From CBDHFN01 sp965262605 (GTDB taxonomy: Bacteria; Pseudomonadota; Alphaproteobacteria; JASGCL01), in contig CBDHFN010000003.1 of NCBI GenBank assembly GCA_965262605.1, positions 744,001 to 808,000 on the forward strand: 64,000 nucleotides of DNA. Direction: 5' to 3'. Position 1 is the first letter of the stretch. Each line of letters begins with the position of its first letter. Positions 52,695 to 61,131 of this stretch are shown one piece after another. The notes below the pieces were generated by a model. The model did no database searches. It was given only the letters and a program-made list of their open reading frames with translations, and was not told the DNA's origin. The position numbers were made by a program, and so were the translations under genes.

Positions 52695-54428
52695 TTATCT
52701 AATTAACTGCACTAATTGTTCCAACAACTGATCGGCAGTCGTGATGGATTTTGTATTGGCGGAATAGTTTCTTTGCGCAATAATTAATTCGGTAAATTCG
52801 CCCGCTAAATCCACGGTGGAAGCTTCCAAAGACGAAGCGGAAATTTTACCCGCACCACCAGTATTGGCAATATGCGCAATCGCTGAACCCGAAGTGCCCG
52901 TTTCGCCATAAACATTGCCTGAAAAAGACAATAAGCCATTGGGGTTTGAAAATGTTGTGATTGGTAATTGATAAATTTTTCGGGTATCGCCATTATCAAA
53001 TTGCGCGGTTGCCACGCCGTCTTTGTCAAAAGTAACCGCGGATAAAGAGCCAAATTCGCGCCCATTTTGCGTGAAATAATTAATGCTATTCGCGCCGTCA
53101 AATTGCGATAAACCATCAGTTTGCCCCAAAGTGCCAAAACGAATCGACACGGCGACATTATCGTCTGGGGCAATTGTTCCCGCTTGGAATTGTTGCGAAA
53201 CTGCGGCGGCGCCAACACCCACAGTTTCATGGGCATTATTATCAACCGAAGTAAAAATTGTTACCCCCGTGTTGAGCGAAGGCGTATTGCTGTTCGGCAC
53301 CGAAGTGCGCCATAAAGCGTTTAATGTTGCCCCATCAGAACCCGCTTTATTTAAAGCATAGGCGTGTTTTTGCGCATCATTTGCTAAACTACCATTAACG
53401 CCCGACCAATCTTGCCCATCAATTGCCTCCACAGATTTTAATGTGCCATTGGCGGCAAAACTTACCAACGCGATGGGCACGGCATTTTTTACTGAACCAT
53501 CAATATCGGTGGGATTGGGGTTGTTATTGGCAAATCCAGTGCCTGTTGACCTTGAAAAATCTGTTAAATTTGTGTTGCCCGCTAAAACCGAATTTGTAGC
53601 AGTTAAAGCAGAGCTAATACTTGCATCAATATTCGCCGAAGGCGTGCCATTATTATTGTTTATTTGCTGAATTGCCAAACCGCCCGCATATCCCGATTCA
53701 CCGATTACGCGTGCTGATACTTGCCAGCGATTTCCAACGACACTTGTGCCCTCAGCGCCTGCGCCTTGATTCGTGCCATTCGTTTCTTTTTTGAAAATTA
53801 ATTGCAATGATCGTTTTGAACCCTGCTTGTCCAGTAATTGGGTGGTAATGTCAAATGTATCAGACACGATGGCTTGGGCATTTAAATTCGCGGAAATAAA
53901 AATATCGCTGGTTGGAATCGGGGTTGTTGTTTGATTGGCAACATTTAAGCCTGTAAGTGCGCTATGCACATTAGTGCGTTCAAATTCACCAGTTAAAGGA
54001 TTGGCGGGCCAGCCCACCAAATAATATCCTTGCGGATTCACCAAATTACCCGAAGCATCGGGACGAAATTCGCCAGCGCGGGTAAAAAACACATTGCCAC
54101 CAATTTCAAATCGCCCAGTATTAACATTACGGGTTAATTTATCGGTTACGGTAAAAAATCCTGAACCTTGAATCGCCACATCGGTCGCAACATTCGTGTT
54201 GCTTATTAAGCCTTGGGCGGAAATTTCGTTACGAATCACCGTTTGCACGCCACCCGGTGAAAATGTTCCCGGTCCCGATGATGATGTTACTAATGTTGAA
54301 AATCGCGCCCTTGATGATTTAAACCCAGTTGTGTTAACATTCGCGATATTATCTGATGCGGTGGCGACTGCTTGGGATTGAACATTCAACCCTGCGACCC
54401 CTACGCGTAATGCACCATAAATACTCAT
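52695..54428 (-). CDS. flgE: Flagellar hook protein FlgE
   Basis: A 577-residue hook subunit. N-terminal flg_bb_rod motif (ALRVGVAGLNVQSQAVATAS, DNIANVNTTGFKSSRA), the FlgE segment GFFTV and NPQGYYLVGWP, and the C-terminal AGEFTELIIAQRNYSANTKS typical of FlgE/F/G. The large middle domain with many Asn/Gly repeats marks it as the hook protein and not a rod subunit. It has a sigma-54 promoter. Confidence 0.92.
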   Translation of the reverse strand: MSIYGALRVGVAGLNVQSQAVATASDNIANVNTTGFKSSRARFSTLVTSSSGPGTFSPGGVQTVIRNEISAQGLISNTNVATDVAIQGSGFFTVTDKLTRNVNTGRFEIGGNVFFTRAGEFRPDASGNLVNPQGYYLVGWPANPLTGEFERTNVHSALTGLNVANQTTTPIPTSDIFISANLNAQAIVSDTFDITTQLLDKQGSKRSLQLIFKKETNGTNQGAGAEGTSVVGNRWQVSARVIGESGYAGGLAIQQINNNNGTPSANIDASISSALTATNSVLAGNTNLTDFSRSTGTGFANNNPNPTDIDGSVKNAVPIALVSFAANGTLKSVEAIDGQDWSGVNGSLANDAQKHAYALNKAGSDGATLNALWRTSVPNSNTPSLNTGVTIFTSVDNNAHETVGVGAAAVSQQFQAGTIAPDDNVAVSIRFGTLGQTDGLSQFDGANSINYFTQNGREFGSLSAVTFDKDGVATAQFDNGDTRKIYQLPITTFSNPNGLLSFSGNVYGETGTSGSAIAHIANTGGAGKISASSLEASTVDLAGEFTELIIAQRNYSANTKSITTADQLLEQLVQLIR

Positions 54429-54506
54429 GCTATAAACTCCATTTTATTATTGTTTGTTTGATTCCATTCTGGAGCCGAAATGTATTTTTAATTCATGAAT
54501 ACTTTA

Positions 54507-54522
54507 AGCAATACTTGTGCCA
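54507..54522 (-). promoter_or_regulatory. Sigma-54 promoter of flgE
   Basis: Minus strand TTGGCAC-N5-TTGCT: TGGCAC at 54517-54522 and TTGC at 54508-54511, with exactly the 5-base gap that places GG at -24 and GC at -12. The predicted start lies about 70 bases ahead of the flgE ATG, with an AATGGAG ribosome site. Flagellar hook genes of related bacteria are sigma-54 dependent. Confidence 0.85.
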
Positions 54523-54552
54523 ACTTTTAAATTTTGCAAATAAAAATTTAAA

Positions 54553-55344
54553 TTAAGCAAGTATTAAAAAGTATTCATGAAATATTTCTTGGAGTATTTC
54601 GCGTTGTGAAGGCGCAGATTCAAGCGCAATTATGCCATTTTTTTTTAAATATTTGTCGCATAAAATTTTTATTTGATAATAATATTTTAAACCATTTTGG
54701 GCGGCGACTAACGCCATTTTGGGTTCATAATTTTTTACCTCGTTCATTAAATTTGCAAAATCTTTATTATTTATATAAGGCGGGTTGCTGATGATAATGT
54801 CAAATTTATCGTGGCTTTGAAATTCATGAAATTTTGTATGAATCAAGCGAATTCGTGCCGATAATTCATGTTTTGCAATGTTTTTTTGCGCAATTCTTAA
54901 GGCGCGCTTGCTGGCATCAAAGGCAATCGCTGTGGTGTTTGGGTGATATTTGCAAAGCGCAATGGCAATCGCCCCGCTTCCCGTGCCTGCGTCTAAAATA
55001 TAGTGATTTTTGTCTTGGGGCATTTTATCAAGCACTAATTGGCATAATTCCTCGGTTAATGGGCGCGGCGTCAAAACTTGGCGGTTAATATGAAAATCAA
55101 GACTCATAAATTCTTTAAATCCCAATAATTGATGTAAAGGTTGATGCCGTGCGCGCAAGGCGGATAATTTTTCAATTTGCTTTATTTGTTTTATATTAAT
55201 CATATATTCGCCATGCGTTAAACAAAATATATAAGGTTTTTGGATAATATGGCTTATGATAATTCTTGCTTCGTGGTGCGGATTATTGATGCCCGATATG
55301 GTCAATTGCTGGCGAATATTGGCAAGAATTTGGGATATATTCAT
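54553..55344 (-). CDS. prmC: Peptide chain release factor N5-glutamine methyltransferase
   Basis: A 263-residue SAM-dependent methyltransferase that modifies the GGQ glutamine of RF1 and RF2. The N-terminal helical bundle has GINNPHHEARIIISHI, the Rossmann SAM loop ILDAGTGSGAIAIAL and the catalytic IISNPPYIN. It starts 2 bases after ligA ends, within the same leftward run. Confidence 0.94.
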   Translation of the reverse strand: MNISQILANIRQQLTISGINNPHHEARIIISHIIQKPYIFCLTHGEYMINIKQIKQIEKLSALRARHQPLHQLLGFKEFMSLDFHINRQVLTPRPLTEELCQLVLDKMPQDKNHYILDAGTGSGAIAIALCKYHPNTTAIAFDASKRALRIAQKNIAKHELSARIRLIHTKFHEFQSHDKFDIIISNPPYINNKDFANLMNEVKNYEPKMALVAAQNGLKYYYQIKILCDKYLKKNGIIALESAPSQREILQEIFHEYFLILA

Positions 55345-55346
55345 GG

Positions 55347-57392
55347 TTATTGTTGATTTATCAGCGCGATAAATTCGGCTTCATTAATAGTTTTTACGCC
55401 TAATTCTGCCGCTTTTTTGGCTTTTGAACCCGCATCAGCACCCAAAACAACCAATGCCGTTTTTGCACTTACAGAAGATGCGATTTTTGCCCCGCATTGC
55501 TCGGCGCGAATTTTGGCTTCATCACGGCTTAATTGGCTAAGCGCACCAGTAAAAACAATCGTCATACCGCTTAAAACGCCACTGCTAATTTTGTGTTCAA
55601 ATTGGATATTAAGTTCGCTCAAAAGGTCAAGTGCTTGGATTTTCATGGAATTTTCTTGCCAAAAAGCACAAAATTCATCAATTAAAGCCTGTCCAATGGA
55701 ATCTATATTCAGTAATTCTTGGCGCATTTCTGCTTGATTCGGGGTATTAATTTTCGCGATAAAATTTTCGGTTGATGCAAAATAATCGGCTAAGACTCTT
55801 GCGGTTTCGCGCCCAATATGCGTGATGCCAAGTGCAACTAAATACCGCCAGAATGGGCAATTACGCGCCTTTTCCACGGCATTAATTAAATTATCAAACG
55901 AATTTTTACCCCAACCATTAAGGGCGATGATTGATTCGCGATATTGTTGAATGCGAAAAATATCGGCGCAATGCTTAATATAGCCCAACTGCATAAATTG
56001 TATGATATTTTTTTCGCCAAACCCATCAATATCCAGCGCAGGCTTTGAATAAGCATAAATCAGCGATTCAGTTTTTTGCGCGGGGCAATTGGCTTGGTTT
56101 GGGCATTTTATGGCGACAAAATACGCCGATTTTTCTAATAAACTATGGCACGAAGGGCAATGAGTTATAAATGTTATTCGTGGCGCGCCCAATGCCCTTT
56201 GTGCAGTATTCACGCTTATTATTTGTGGAATTACATCACCCGCCCGTTTTATCATCACCCTGTCGCCGACATGCAAATCCAGTCTTGCTAATTCATCGGC
56301 ATTATGCAGGGTTGCTCTGGCAACCATGACACCACCTAAATTAAGGGGGTGCAATTCAGCCACGGGGGTAATAACACCGCTTCTGCCAACTTGAAAAATC
56401 ACTTGATTCAAGTGGGTTTCACCGATTTCGGCGGGCAATTTATGCGCCACAGCGAATCTTGGGTTGCGCCCCGCATAGCCAAGCCTTTGCTGATAATCCC
56501 AATTATTGACTTTATAGACAATGCCATCAATATCAAATGGTAATTCACTGCGCAATTCGGCAATATGATTATAATAATTCAATATTTCTTGAACTGATTG
56601 ACAAAGTCTTGCGGGTTGATTGAGCAAAAACCCAAGCTTTGTAAGCAAATCACGAAATTCGCTTTGCGTGGAAATTTGCGGGAATTGGCTAAAATCACCA
56701 AAGCCATATCCATAAAAGCTAAGCGGGCGTGCGTGCGAAATACTGGCATCTAATTGCCGTAAAGACCCCGAAGCTGCGTTGCGCGGATTCGCAAAAACTT
56801 TGCCGTTATTCGCAGTTTGTTCGGCATTGAGCGCAAAAAAATCGGCACGCATCATAAAAACTTCACCGCGCACTTCGCAATGTTGCGGGGCAAAATCGGG
56901 CAGAATTTTAGGAATATGCAGGATTTTTTGAATATTTTCCAGCACCATTTCGCCTTGTTCGCCATCGCCACGGGTTATCGCGTATTTTAATTGCCGATTT
57001 TCGTATCTTAATGATAAAGAAAGCCCATCAATTTTGGGTTCGGCGTATAATTCAATAAAGCTTGAATTTTTTAGGAATCGTTGCAAGCTTTGCATAAAAT
57101 CATCAATTTCATGGGTTTCAAAAATATTATCCAGCGACCCCATGGCAAATTCATGCTTGATTTTTTGAAATCCCTTAGATGGCGCAACGAATCCACCATC
57201 GGTAAAAAGGCTTAATTGGTTGCTTGCTTGGGGAAATTGTTGACGCAACGCCAAATATTCGCGTTTGATTTTATCATATTCTGAATCACTTAACGAAGAT
57301 TCGTTTTGGCTATAATATTCATCATCATATTTAGCCAATAAATCTTTATATTTCAATAATTGTTGAATAACATCATTTTTTGGATTTTTCAT
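55347..57392 (-). CDS. ligA: NAD-dependent DNA ligase
   Basis: A 681-residue ligase: N-terminal Ia domain, adenylation lysine in AEPKIDGLSLSLRYE, OB-fold, zinc finger with CPSCHSLLE and CPNQANCPAQK, HhH domain and a C-terminal BRCT domain (GMTIVFTGALSQLSRDEA). The frame extends to 57452, but MKNPKNDVIQQLL at 57392 is preferred; it overlaps the lutB 3' end by 20 bases. Confidence 0.95.
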   Translation of the reverse strand: MKNPKNDVIQQLLKYKDLLAKYDDEYYSQNESSLSDSEYDKIKREYLALRQQFPQASNQLSLFTDGGFVAPSKGFQKIKHEFAMGSLDNIFETHEIDDFMQSLQRFLKNSSFIELYAEPKIDGLSLSLRYENRQLKYAITRGDGEQGEMVLENIQKILHIPKILPDFAPQHCEVRGEVFMMRADFFALNAEQTANNGKVFANPRNAASGSLRQLDASISHARPLSFYGYGFGDFSQFPQISTQSEFRDLLTKLGFLLNQPARLCQSVQEILNYYNHIAELRSELPFDIDGIVYKVNNWDYQQRLGYAGRNPRFAVAHKLPAEIGETHLNQVIFQVGRSGVITPVAELHPLNLGGVMVARATLHNADELARLDLHVGDRVMIKRAGDVIPQIISVNTAQRALGAPRITFITHCPSCHSLLEKSAYFVAIKCPNQANCPAQKTESLIYAYSKPALDIDGFGEKNIIQFMQLGYIKHCADIFRIQQYRESIIALNGWGKNSFDNLINAVEKARNCPFWRYLVALGITHIGRETARVLADYFASTENFIAKINTPNQAEMRQELLNIDSIGQALIDEFCAFWQENSMKIQALDLLSELNIQFEHKISSGVLSGMTIVFTGALSQLSRDEAKIRAEQCGAKIASSVSAKTALVVLGADAGSKAKKAAELGVKTINEAEFIALINQQ

Positions 57393-58773
57393 ATAATTCC
57401 ATAAAGCTTTCAGGGGCAGGGGCGGGGAAATCCTTGGTTGCTGTCCAATCAATCAGAGGCACGCGGGTAATCCAAGCATCTTGGGTAATAAATAACCGCA
57501 AATATTGCCGTTGCAGGCGGGTTAAGAATCTATATAATTTAGGATGCTGGGCGATAATTCCCCATAATCTTATTAATAAATTACTGGTTTTAGACGGCGA
57601 TTGATTAAAAACAGCTTCGCGGTTTTGGCGCAAAATCCGCGGGATAGGAATTTTCACGGGGCAAACTTCTTCGCATTTACCGCAAAGGCTGGAGGCAAAG
57701 GGTAAATCCTCAGTGCGCTTTACGCCATTTAAATGGGGGCTTAACGCCGCGCCAATCGGTCCCATATAAGTTGTGCCATAAGCATGCCCGCCAATTGTTT
57801 GATAAACCGGGCAATTATTCATGCAAGCCCCGCATTTTAAGCATCTTAACATATCGCGTGATGCAGATTTTAATATATTTGTTCTGCCATTATCCAAAAT
57901 TACGACATGAAATTCGCTTGGACCATCTAGATCGCTGGTTTTTTTTGCGCCATTAAAAATCGTGGTATAGGTTGATATATGTTGCCCCGTTCCAGACCTT
58001 GCCAAAAGCCTTATTAAACCAAAAGCATCATTCATAGTCGGCACAAGCTTTTCAATCGTGGTAATCACAATATGCACTTTGGGCAAGCATCTTGTTAAAT
58101 CGCCATTGCCTTCGTTAGTAATTAAAATGCCACTGCCAGTTTGCGCCACCAAAAAATTCGCGCCAGTTATGCCAATATCCGCGCTTAAAAATTCTTGGCG
58201 CAAGATTTTTCTTGCCTCGGCAACCAGCGATGCGCCCGTATCTAATCTTCGTCCGCTTTTAAGTTTTGTATGTTTTTCATAAAATAAATCGCGCACTTCT
58301 TCTTTTAAGACATGCAGGGCTGGACCGATAATATGGCTGGGAGTTTCGTTGCGCAGTTGCACAATATATTCGCCTAAATCGGTTTCCACCACCTTAAAAC
58401 CCGCTAATTCAAGCGCGGAATTTAAATGAATTTCTTCGGAAACCATGGATTTGCCCTTGGTAATTTTTTTTGCCTTATGCGATTTACAAATTTTGACGAT
58501 GATTTGTCTTGCTTCGTGCGGGAATTGGCATAAATGCACAATGCCGCCTTGAGATTCGCAATTTGCAATGAATTTTTCCATATAAAAATCCAAATTATCA
58601 AGCGTATGATCCTTAATTGCCTTGGCTTGATTGCGGTAATCCTCAAATTGCGGAAATTCCATTAAACTATGGTCGCGCTTTTTTTTATGATTATTTTTCA
58701 TAATCATTAAGGCTTCTTGCAAGTTTTTATTTTGAATCGCGCTATGGCTTGCGTCTAAGAATTCTTGGCTCAT
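57373..58773 (-). CDS. lutB: L-lactate oxidation iron-sulphur protein LutB
   Basis: A 466-residue LutB/LldF protein. The N-terminal LUD domain (GLIRLLARSGTGQHISTYTT region) is followed by two [4Fe-4S] motifs, CLKCGACMNNCPVY and CGKCEEVCPVKIPIP. With LutA and LutC it forms the electron-transfer complex for lactate to pyruvate. It overlaps lutA by 4 bases and ligA by 20. LutC is not found next to it. Confidence 0.92.
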   Translation of the reverse strand: MSQEFLDASHSAIQNKNLQEALMIMKNNHKKKRDHSLMEFPQFEDYRNQAKAIKDHTLDNLDFYMEKFIANCESQGGIVHLCQFPHEARQIIVKICKSHKAKKITKGKSMVSEEIHLNSALELAGFKVVETDLGEYIVQLRNETPSHIIGPALHVLKEEVRDLFYEKHTKLKSGRRLDTGASLVAEARKILRQEFLSADIGITGANFLVAQTGSGILITNEGNGDLTRCLPKVHIVITTIEKLVPTMNDAFGLIRLLARSGTGQHISTYTTIFNGAKKTSDLDGPSEFHVVILDNGRTNILKSASRDMLRCLKCGACMNNCPVYQTIGGHAYGTTYMGPIGAALSPHLNGVKRTEDLPFASSLCGKCEEVCPVKIPIPRILRQNREAVFNQSPSKTSNLLIRLWGIIAQHPKLYRFLTRLQRQYLRLFITQDAWITRVPLIDWTATKDFPAPAPESFMELYEKSKK

Positions 58774-59531
58774 TGCGCACCTATTGGCTTATCAGCCGTA
58801 TTATTAAGCAATTCAATAACATGATAGCACGCGGTTTTTTCGCCATCGCGGTGTAATTTGCCCGCCATCGTCATCAAGCACCCTAAATCACCCGCGCATA
58901 AAATCTCTGCCTTTGATTTTTTGACATTGGCGGTTTTTTTCGTGGTTATTTCATTGGAAATTTCAGGATATTTCACGCAAAACATGCCGCCAAAGCCACA
59001 ACATTCTTCGCTTTGGTTAAGTTCGTTAATTTCATGACCGGAATCTTTAAGTAATTTTCGTGGTTGGTGTTTTATGCCCAATTCACGCAAACCCGAACAT
59101 GAATCGTGATAGGTAATTTGCTGCTTTTTATCTTGTTCGGGCAGGGTAATTTTGGCGATATTCACCAAAAAATCGGTAATTTCCCAAGTTTTTTGTGAAA
59201 ATTTCAAAATATCTTGCATAAATTCATCATTATCATCAAATAATTCCACAAAATGCTTAATCATCATGCCTGCGCATGACCCCGAAGGCACGACCACATA
59301 ATCGCAATCAGCAAACATTGCCACGCATTGCATGGCAATTTTTTTCGCATTTGCGCTATCACCGCTGTTAAAGGCGGGTTGCCCACAGCAAATTTGATTG
59401 TCAGGGACTATTACCTTAAATCCAGCTTTTTCGCATAATTCAATGGCATCAAAGCCAATTTTTGGGCGAAAAATATCAACTAAACAAGTAATAAATAATC
59501 CAACAACAAGCTTATCGTCATTTTCATTCAT
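58770..59531 (-). CDS. lutA: L-lactate oxidation iron-sulphur protein LutA
   Basis: A 253-residue protein with two CCG (heterodisulphide reductase-like) cysteine domains: ITCLVDIFRP to NQICCGQPAFNSGD, then DSCSGLRELG to EECCGFGGMFCV. The ATG at 59531 (MNENDDKLVVGLFIT) is chosen; the frame opens at 59657 but the extra 42 residues are not family-like. A copy of the 20-base dispersed repeat abuts the start. Confidence 0.92.
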   Translation of the reverse strand: MNENDDKLVVGLFITCLVDIFRPKIGFDAIELCEKAGFKVIVPDNQICCGQPAFNSGDSANAKKIAMQCVAMFADCDYVVVPSGSCAGMMIKHFVELFDDNDEFMQDILKFSQKTWEITDFLVNIAKITLPEQDKKQQITYHDSCSGLRELGIKHQPRKLLKDSGHEINELNQSEECCGFGGMFCVKYPEISNEITTKKTANVKKSKAEILCAGDLGCLMTMAGKLHRDGEKTACYHVIELLNNTADKPIGAQ

Positions 59532-59550
59532 ATACCCTGATTCCTCAATA
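59531..59550 (+). repeat. 20-base dispersed repeat, copy 3
   Basis: TATACCCTGATTCCTCAATA, immediately upstream of the lutA ATG (minus strand). One mismatch to copy 4. In this position its CAGGG could act as the lutA ribosome site. Confidence 0.75.
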
Positions 59551-59652
59551 ATATTAAAAATTATCATCGCTAACGGGATAAAATATTTTAAGTTTAAGTG
59601 GGATTTTTTCTCTAGTGCTAGCTCAAAATCCCCGTTAACAAACCCCTTTATA

Positions 59653-59690
59653 GTCAAAAATTGACCAAGTGATTTATTTTAAATTACTTG
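59653..59690 (-). promoter_or_regulatory. Candidate operator palindromes upstream of lutAB
   Basis: GTCAA-AAA-TTGAC (59653-59665) and CAAGTGATTTA (59666-59676) with TAAATTACTTG (59680-59690, one mismatch) lie back to back about 120-160 bases ahead of the lutA start. A TATAAA (minus strand) sits beside them. A regulator of the Lut genes could bind here. Confidence 0.4.
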
Positions 59691-59751
59691 GGTATTTTGA
59701 ATATAATATCTTTATACTCTAATTTTTAAATTTGTAAAGAAATTATTCAAT

Positions 59752-59771
59752 TATACCCTGATTCCCCAATA
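59752..59771 (+). repeat. 20-base dispersed repeat, copy 4
   Basis: TATACCCTGATTCCCCAATA; the consensus form of the family. Confidence 0.75.
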
Positions 59772-59894
59772 GATTTAAACGCCTAATTTCCGTGGCGCAA
59801 TGCTACCCCCCCCTGCAATTGTTATTATTTGCCTTGATGGGAAATTTTTGGTGTTTTGGTGGGCGGTAATTTATTTGATTCTTAAGGCTATATA

Positions 59895-60419
59895 TTAAAA
59901 GCCAAGCATATTTTTTTGCATATCGGCATAAATCTCCCCCGCAATGCGGATATTATTTTTGCGCTGGTCAATAGTTGCTTTTTTATCGGTGCTAAGTGGT
60001 GCTTTACTCATATTAACAAATCGCACCGATTGCGCCTTAAAAAATTGTCTTGCCTCATCGTTGGGTAAATCGCCAATTTTATTTTTTATCTCTTGAAATA
60101 AATTTGCGTGATTAATATATTTATCAGGCTCATTTTGTATAATACTTATTAAATTATTAGTAATATTTATACTGGTTAATGTTTGCTTAATGCTTGATTC
60201 CATGGGTTTTGAATTAGTATAATATTGCAATTCATGAATATTAATTGCCTTTTCAGCCGACATTATCATATTTATATCGCGCGTTTTATTAATTGCTTGC
60301 AAAACCTTAACAATTTGCTTTTGGGCAATTGCTTCATCTTTGCCAAGAAATAAATCCCTTGCAAATTTTTCATCAATCAATAATTCTTGAAGATTATTTA
60401 TTAAGCCAGTCATGCCCAA
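59895..60419 (-). CDS. Hypothetical protein (174 residues)
   Basis: A predicted soluble, mostly helical protein with no signal peptide or known motif. Its start lies inside the upstream gene (26-base overlap), so the two form a coupled pair. Not recognised. The possible shorter start is two codons later (MTGLINN). Confidence 0.65.
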   Translation of the reverse strand: MGMTGLINNLQELLIDEKFARDLFLGKDEAIAQKQIVKVLQAINKTRDINMIMSAEKAINIHELQYYTNSKPMESSIKQTLTSINITNNLISIIQNEPDKYINHANLFQEIKNKIGDLPNDEARQFFKAQSVRFVNMSKAPLSTDKKATIDQRKNNIRIAGEIYADMQKNMLGF

Positions 60420-60657
60420 ATTTCCTATCTGCTAAGGTGGTATTAAGTTTTCTATCTTTAATCCATTGCGCACCTGATAAAATCTTTGCGGACATTAACG
60501 AATCTGGATTGCAAAAAATTTGCGAGCGGTGATAAAATTCTGCTTCTGTATCGTTATTTTCTTTTGCCTTAGAAAGCAAAGGTATATGATATAAATTTAC
60601 TGCCATTTCCTCATCAGTTAAGTCCCATGGTTGTTTTTTGAGTTGTGCGTTTGTCAT
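60394..60657 (-). CDS. Hypothetical protein (87 residues)
   Basis: A small protein with no recognised family; begins MTNAQLKKQPWDLTDEEMAV and ends DRKFGHDWLNK. It has a good AAAGGAG ribosome site and a strong promoter upstream (60687-60715). Followed with overlap by the 174-residue gene. Pairs of a small and a larger unknown gene suggest a two-part module, for instance toxin-antitoxin, but nothing in the sequence proves this. Confidence 0.65.
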   Translation of the reverse strand: MTNAQLKKQPWDLTDEEMAVNLYHIPLLSKAKENNDTEAEFYHRSQIFCNPDSLMSAKILSGAQWIKDRKLNTTLADRKFGHDWLNK

Positions 60658-60686
60658 GATAAACTCCTTTTGTTAAAACATATTTA

Positions 60687-60715
60687 TTTATAGCATAAAT
60701 TTAAGATTATTTCAA
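60687..60715 (-). promoter_or_regulatory. Predicted sigma-70 promoter of the hypothetical pair
   Basis: Minus strand TTGAAA (60710-60715), 17-base spacer, TATAAA (60687-60692), about 30 bases before the ATG of the 87-residue gene. Confidence 0.6.
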
Positions 60716-60792
60716 TAAAAAAGCGCGCCATAAACCCGCCTTGTTAAGTTGTGATGGTTATCGCCCCCGAAAATTACGCCATTTTATTGGCG

Positions 60793-61131
60793 TTAATTTT
60801 GGTGCTTTAAGAAATCAAGCCGTTGAATCGCCTTTGAATGCCCTTGCTTGGCGGCTTTTTCAAAATATAACATGGCTTTTTTTATATCTTTATTAACTCC
60901 GCCCAAGCCAAATTCATACATTAACCCTAATTTCGCTTGCGCTTCGGCGTTGCCTTTATCCGCCATTTTTTCAAGATTTTCAATGGCTTTTTGCATTTCA
61001 GGGCTTGACGGTTTGGCGTTTTCTGCCATAAAAGCCAGTTGCGAATTTGATTCTTGTATGTTTTGGGCAAGGACATTTTCTTCAACCCAAAAAGTTAAAA
61101 TAAGCAAAAATAATCTAAAAATTTTTTTCAT
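60793..61131 (-). CDS. Secreted Sel1-repeat protein
   Basis: A 112-residue exported protein: signal peptide about residues 1-22 (cut near NVLAQ), then two Sel1-like repeats (AEAQAKLGLMYEFGLGGVNK, KKAMLYFEKAAKQGHSKA). Sel1 proteins act as small scaffolds. It overlaps argH by 4 bases. Confidence 0.8.
   Translation of the reverse strand: MKKIFRLFLLILTFWVEENVLAQNIQESNSQLAFMAENAKPSSPEMQKAIENLEKMADKGNAEAQAKLGLMYEFGLGGVNKDIKKAMLYFEKAAKQGHSKAIQRLDFLKHQN

Larger units (their letters stand above)
59532..59894. other. Intergenic gap upstream of lutAB
   Basis: 363 bases between lutA and the hypothetical gene at 59895. Contents: repeat copies 3 and 4, two palindromes (59653-59665 and 59666-59690) and low-complexity sequence. 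No gene seen. Confidence 0.7.

Noticed and set aside
59532..59657. N-terminal extension of lutA
   Set aside because: The extra residues are not family-like and contain the dispersed repeat; the start at 59531 fits LutA.
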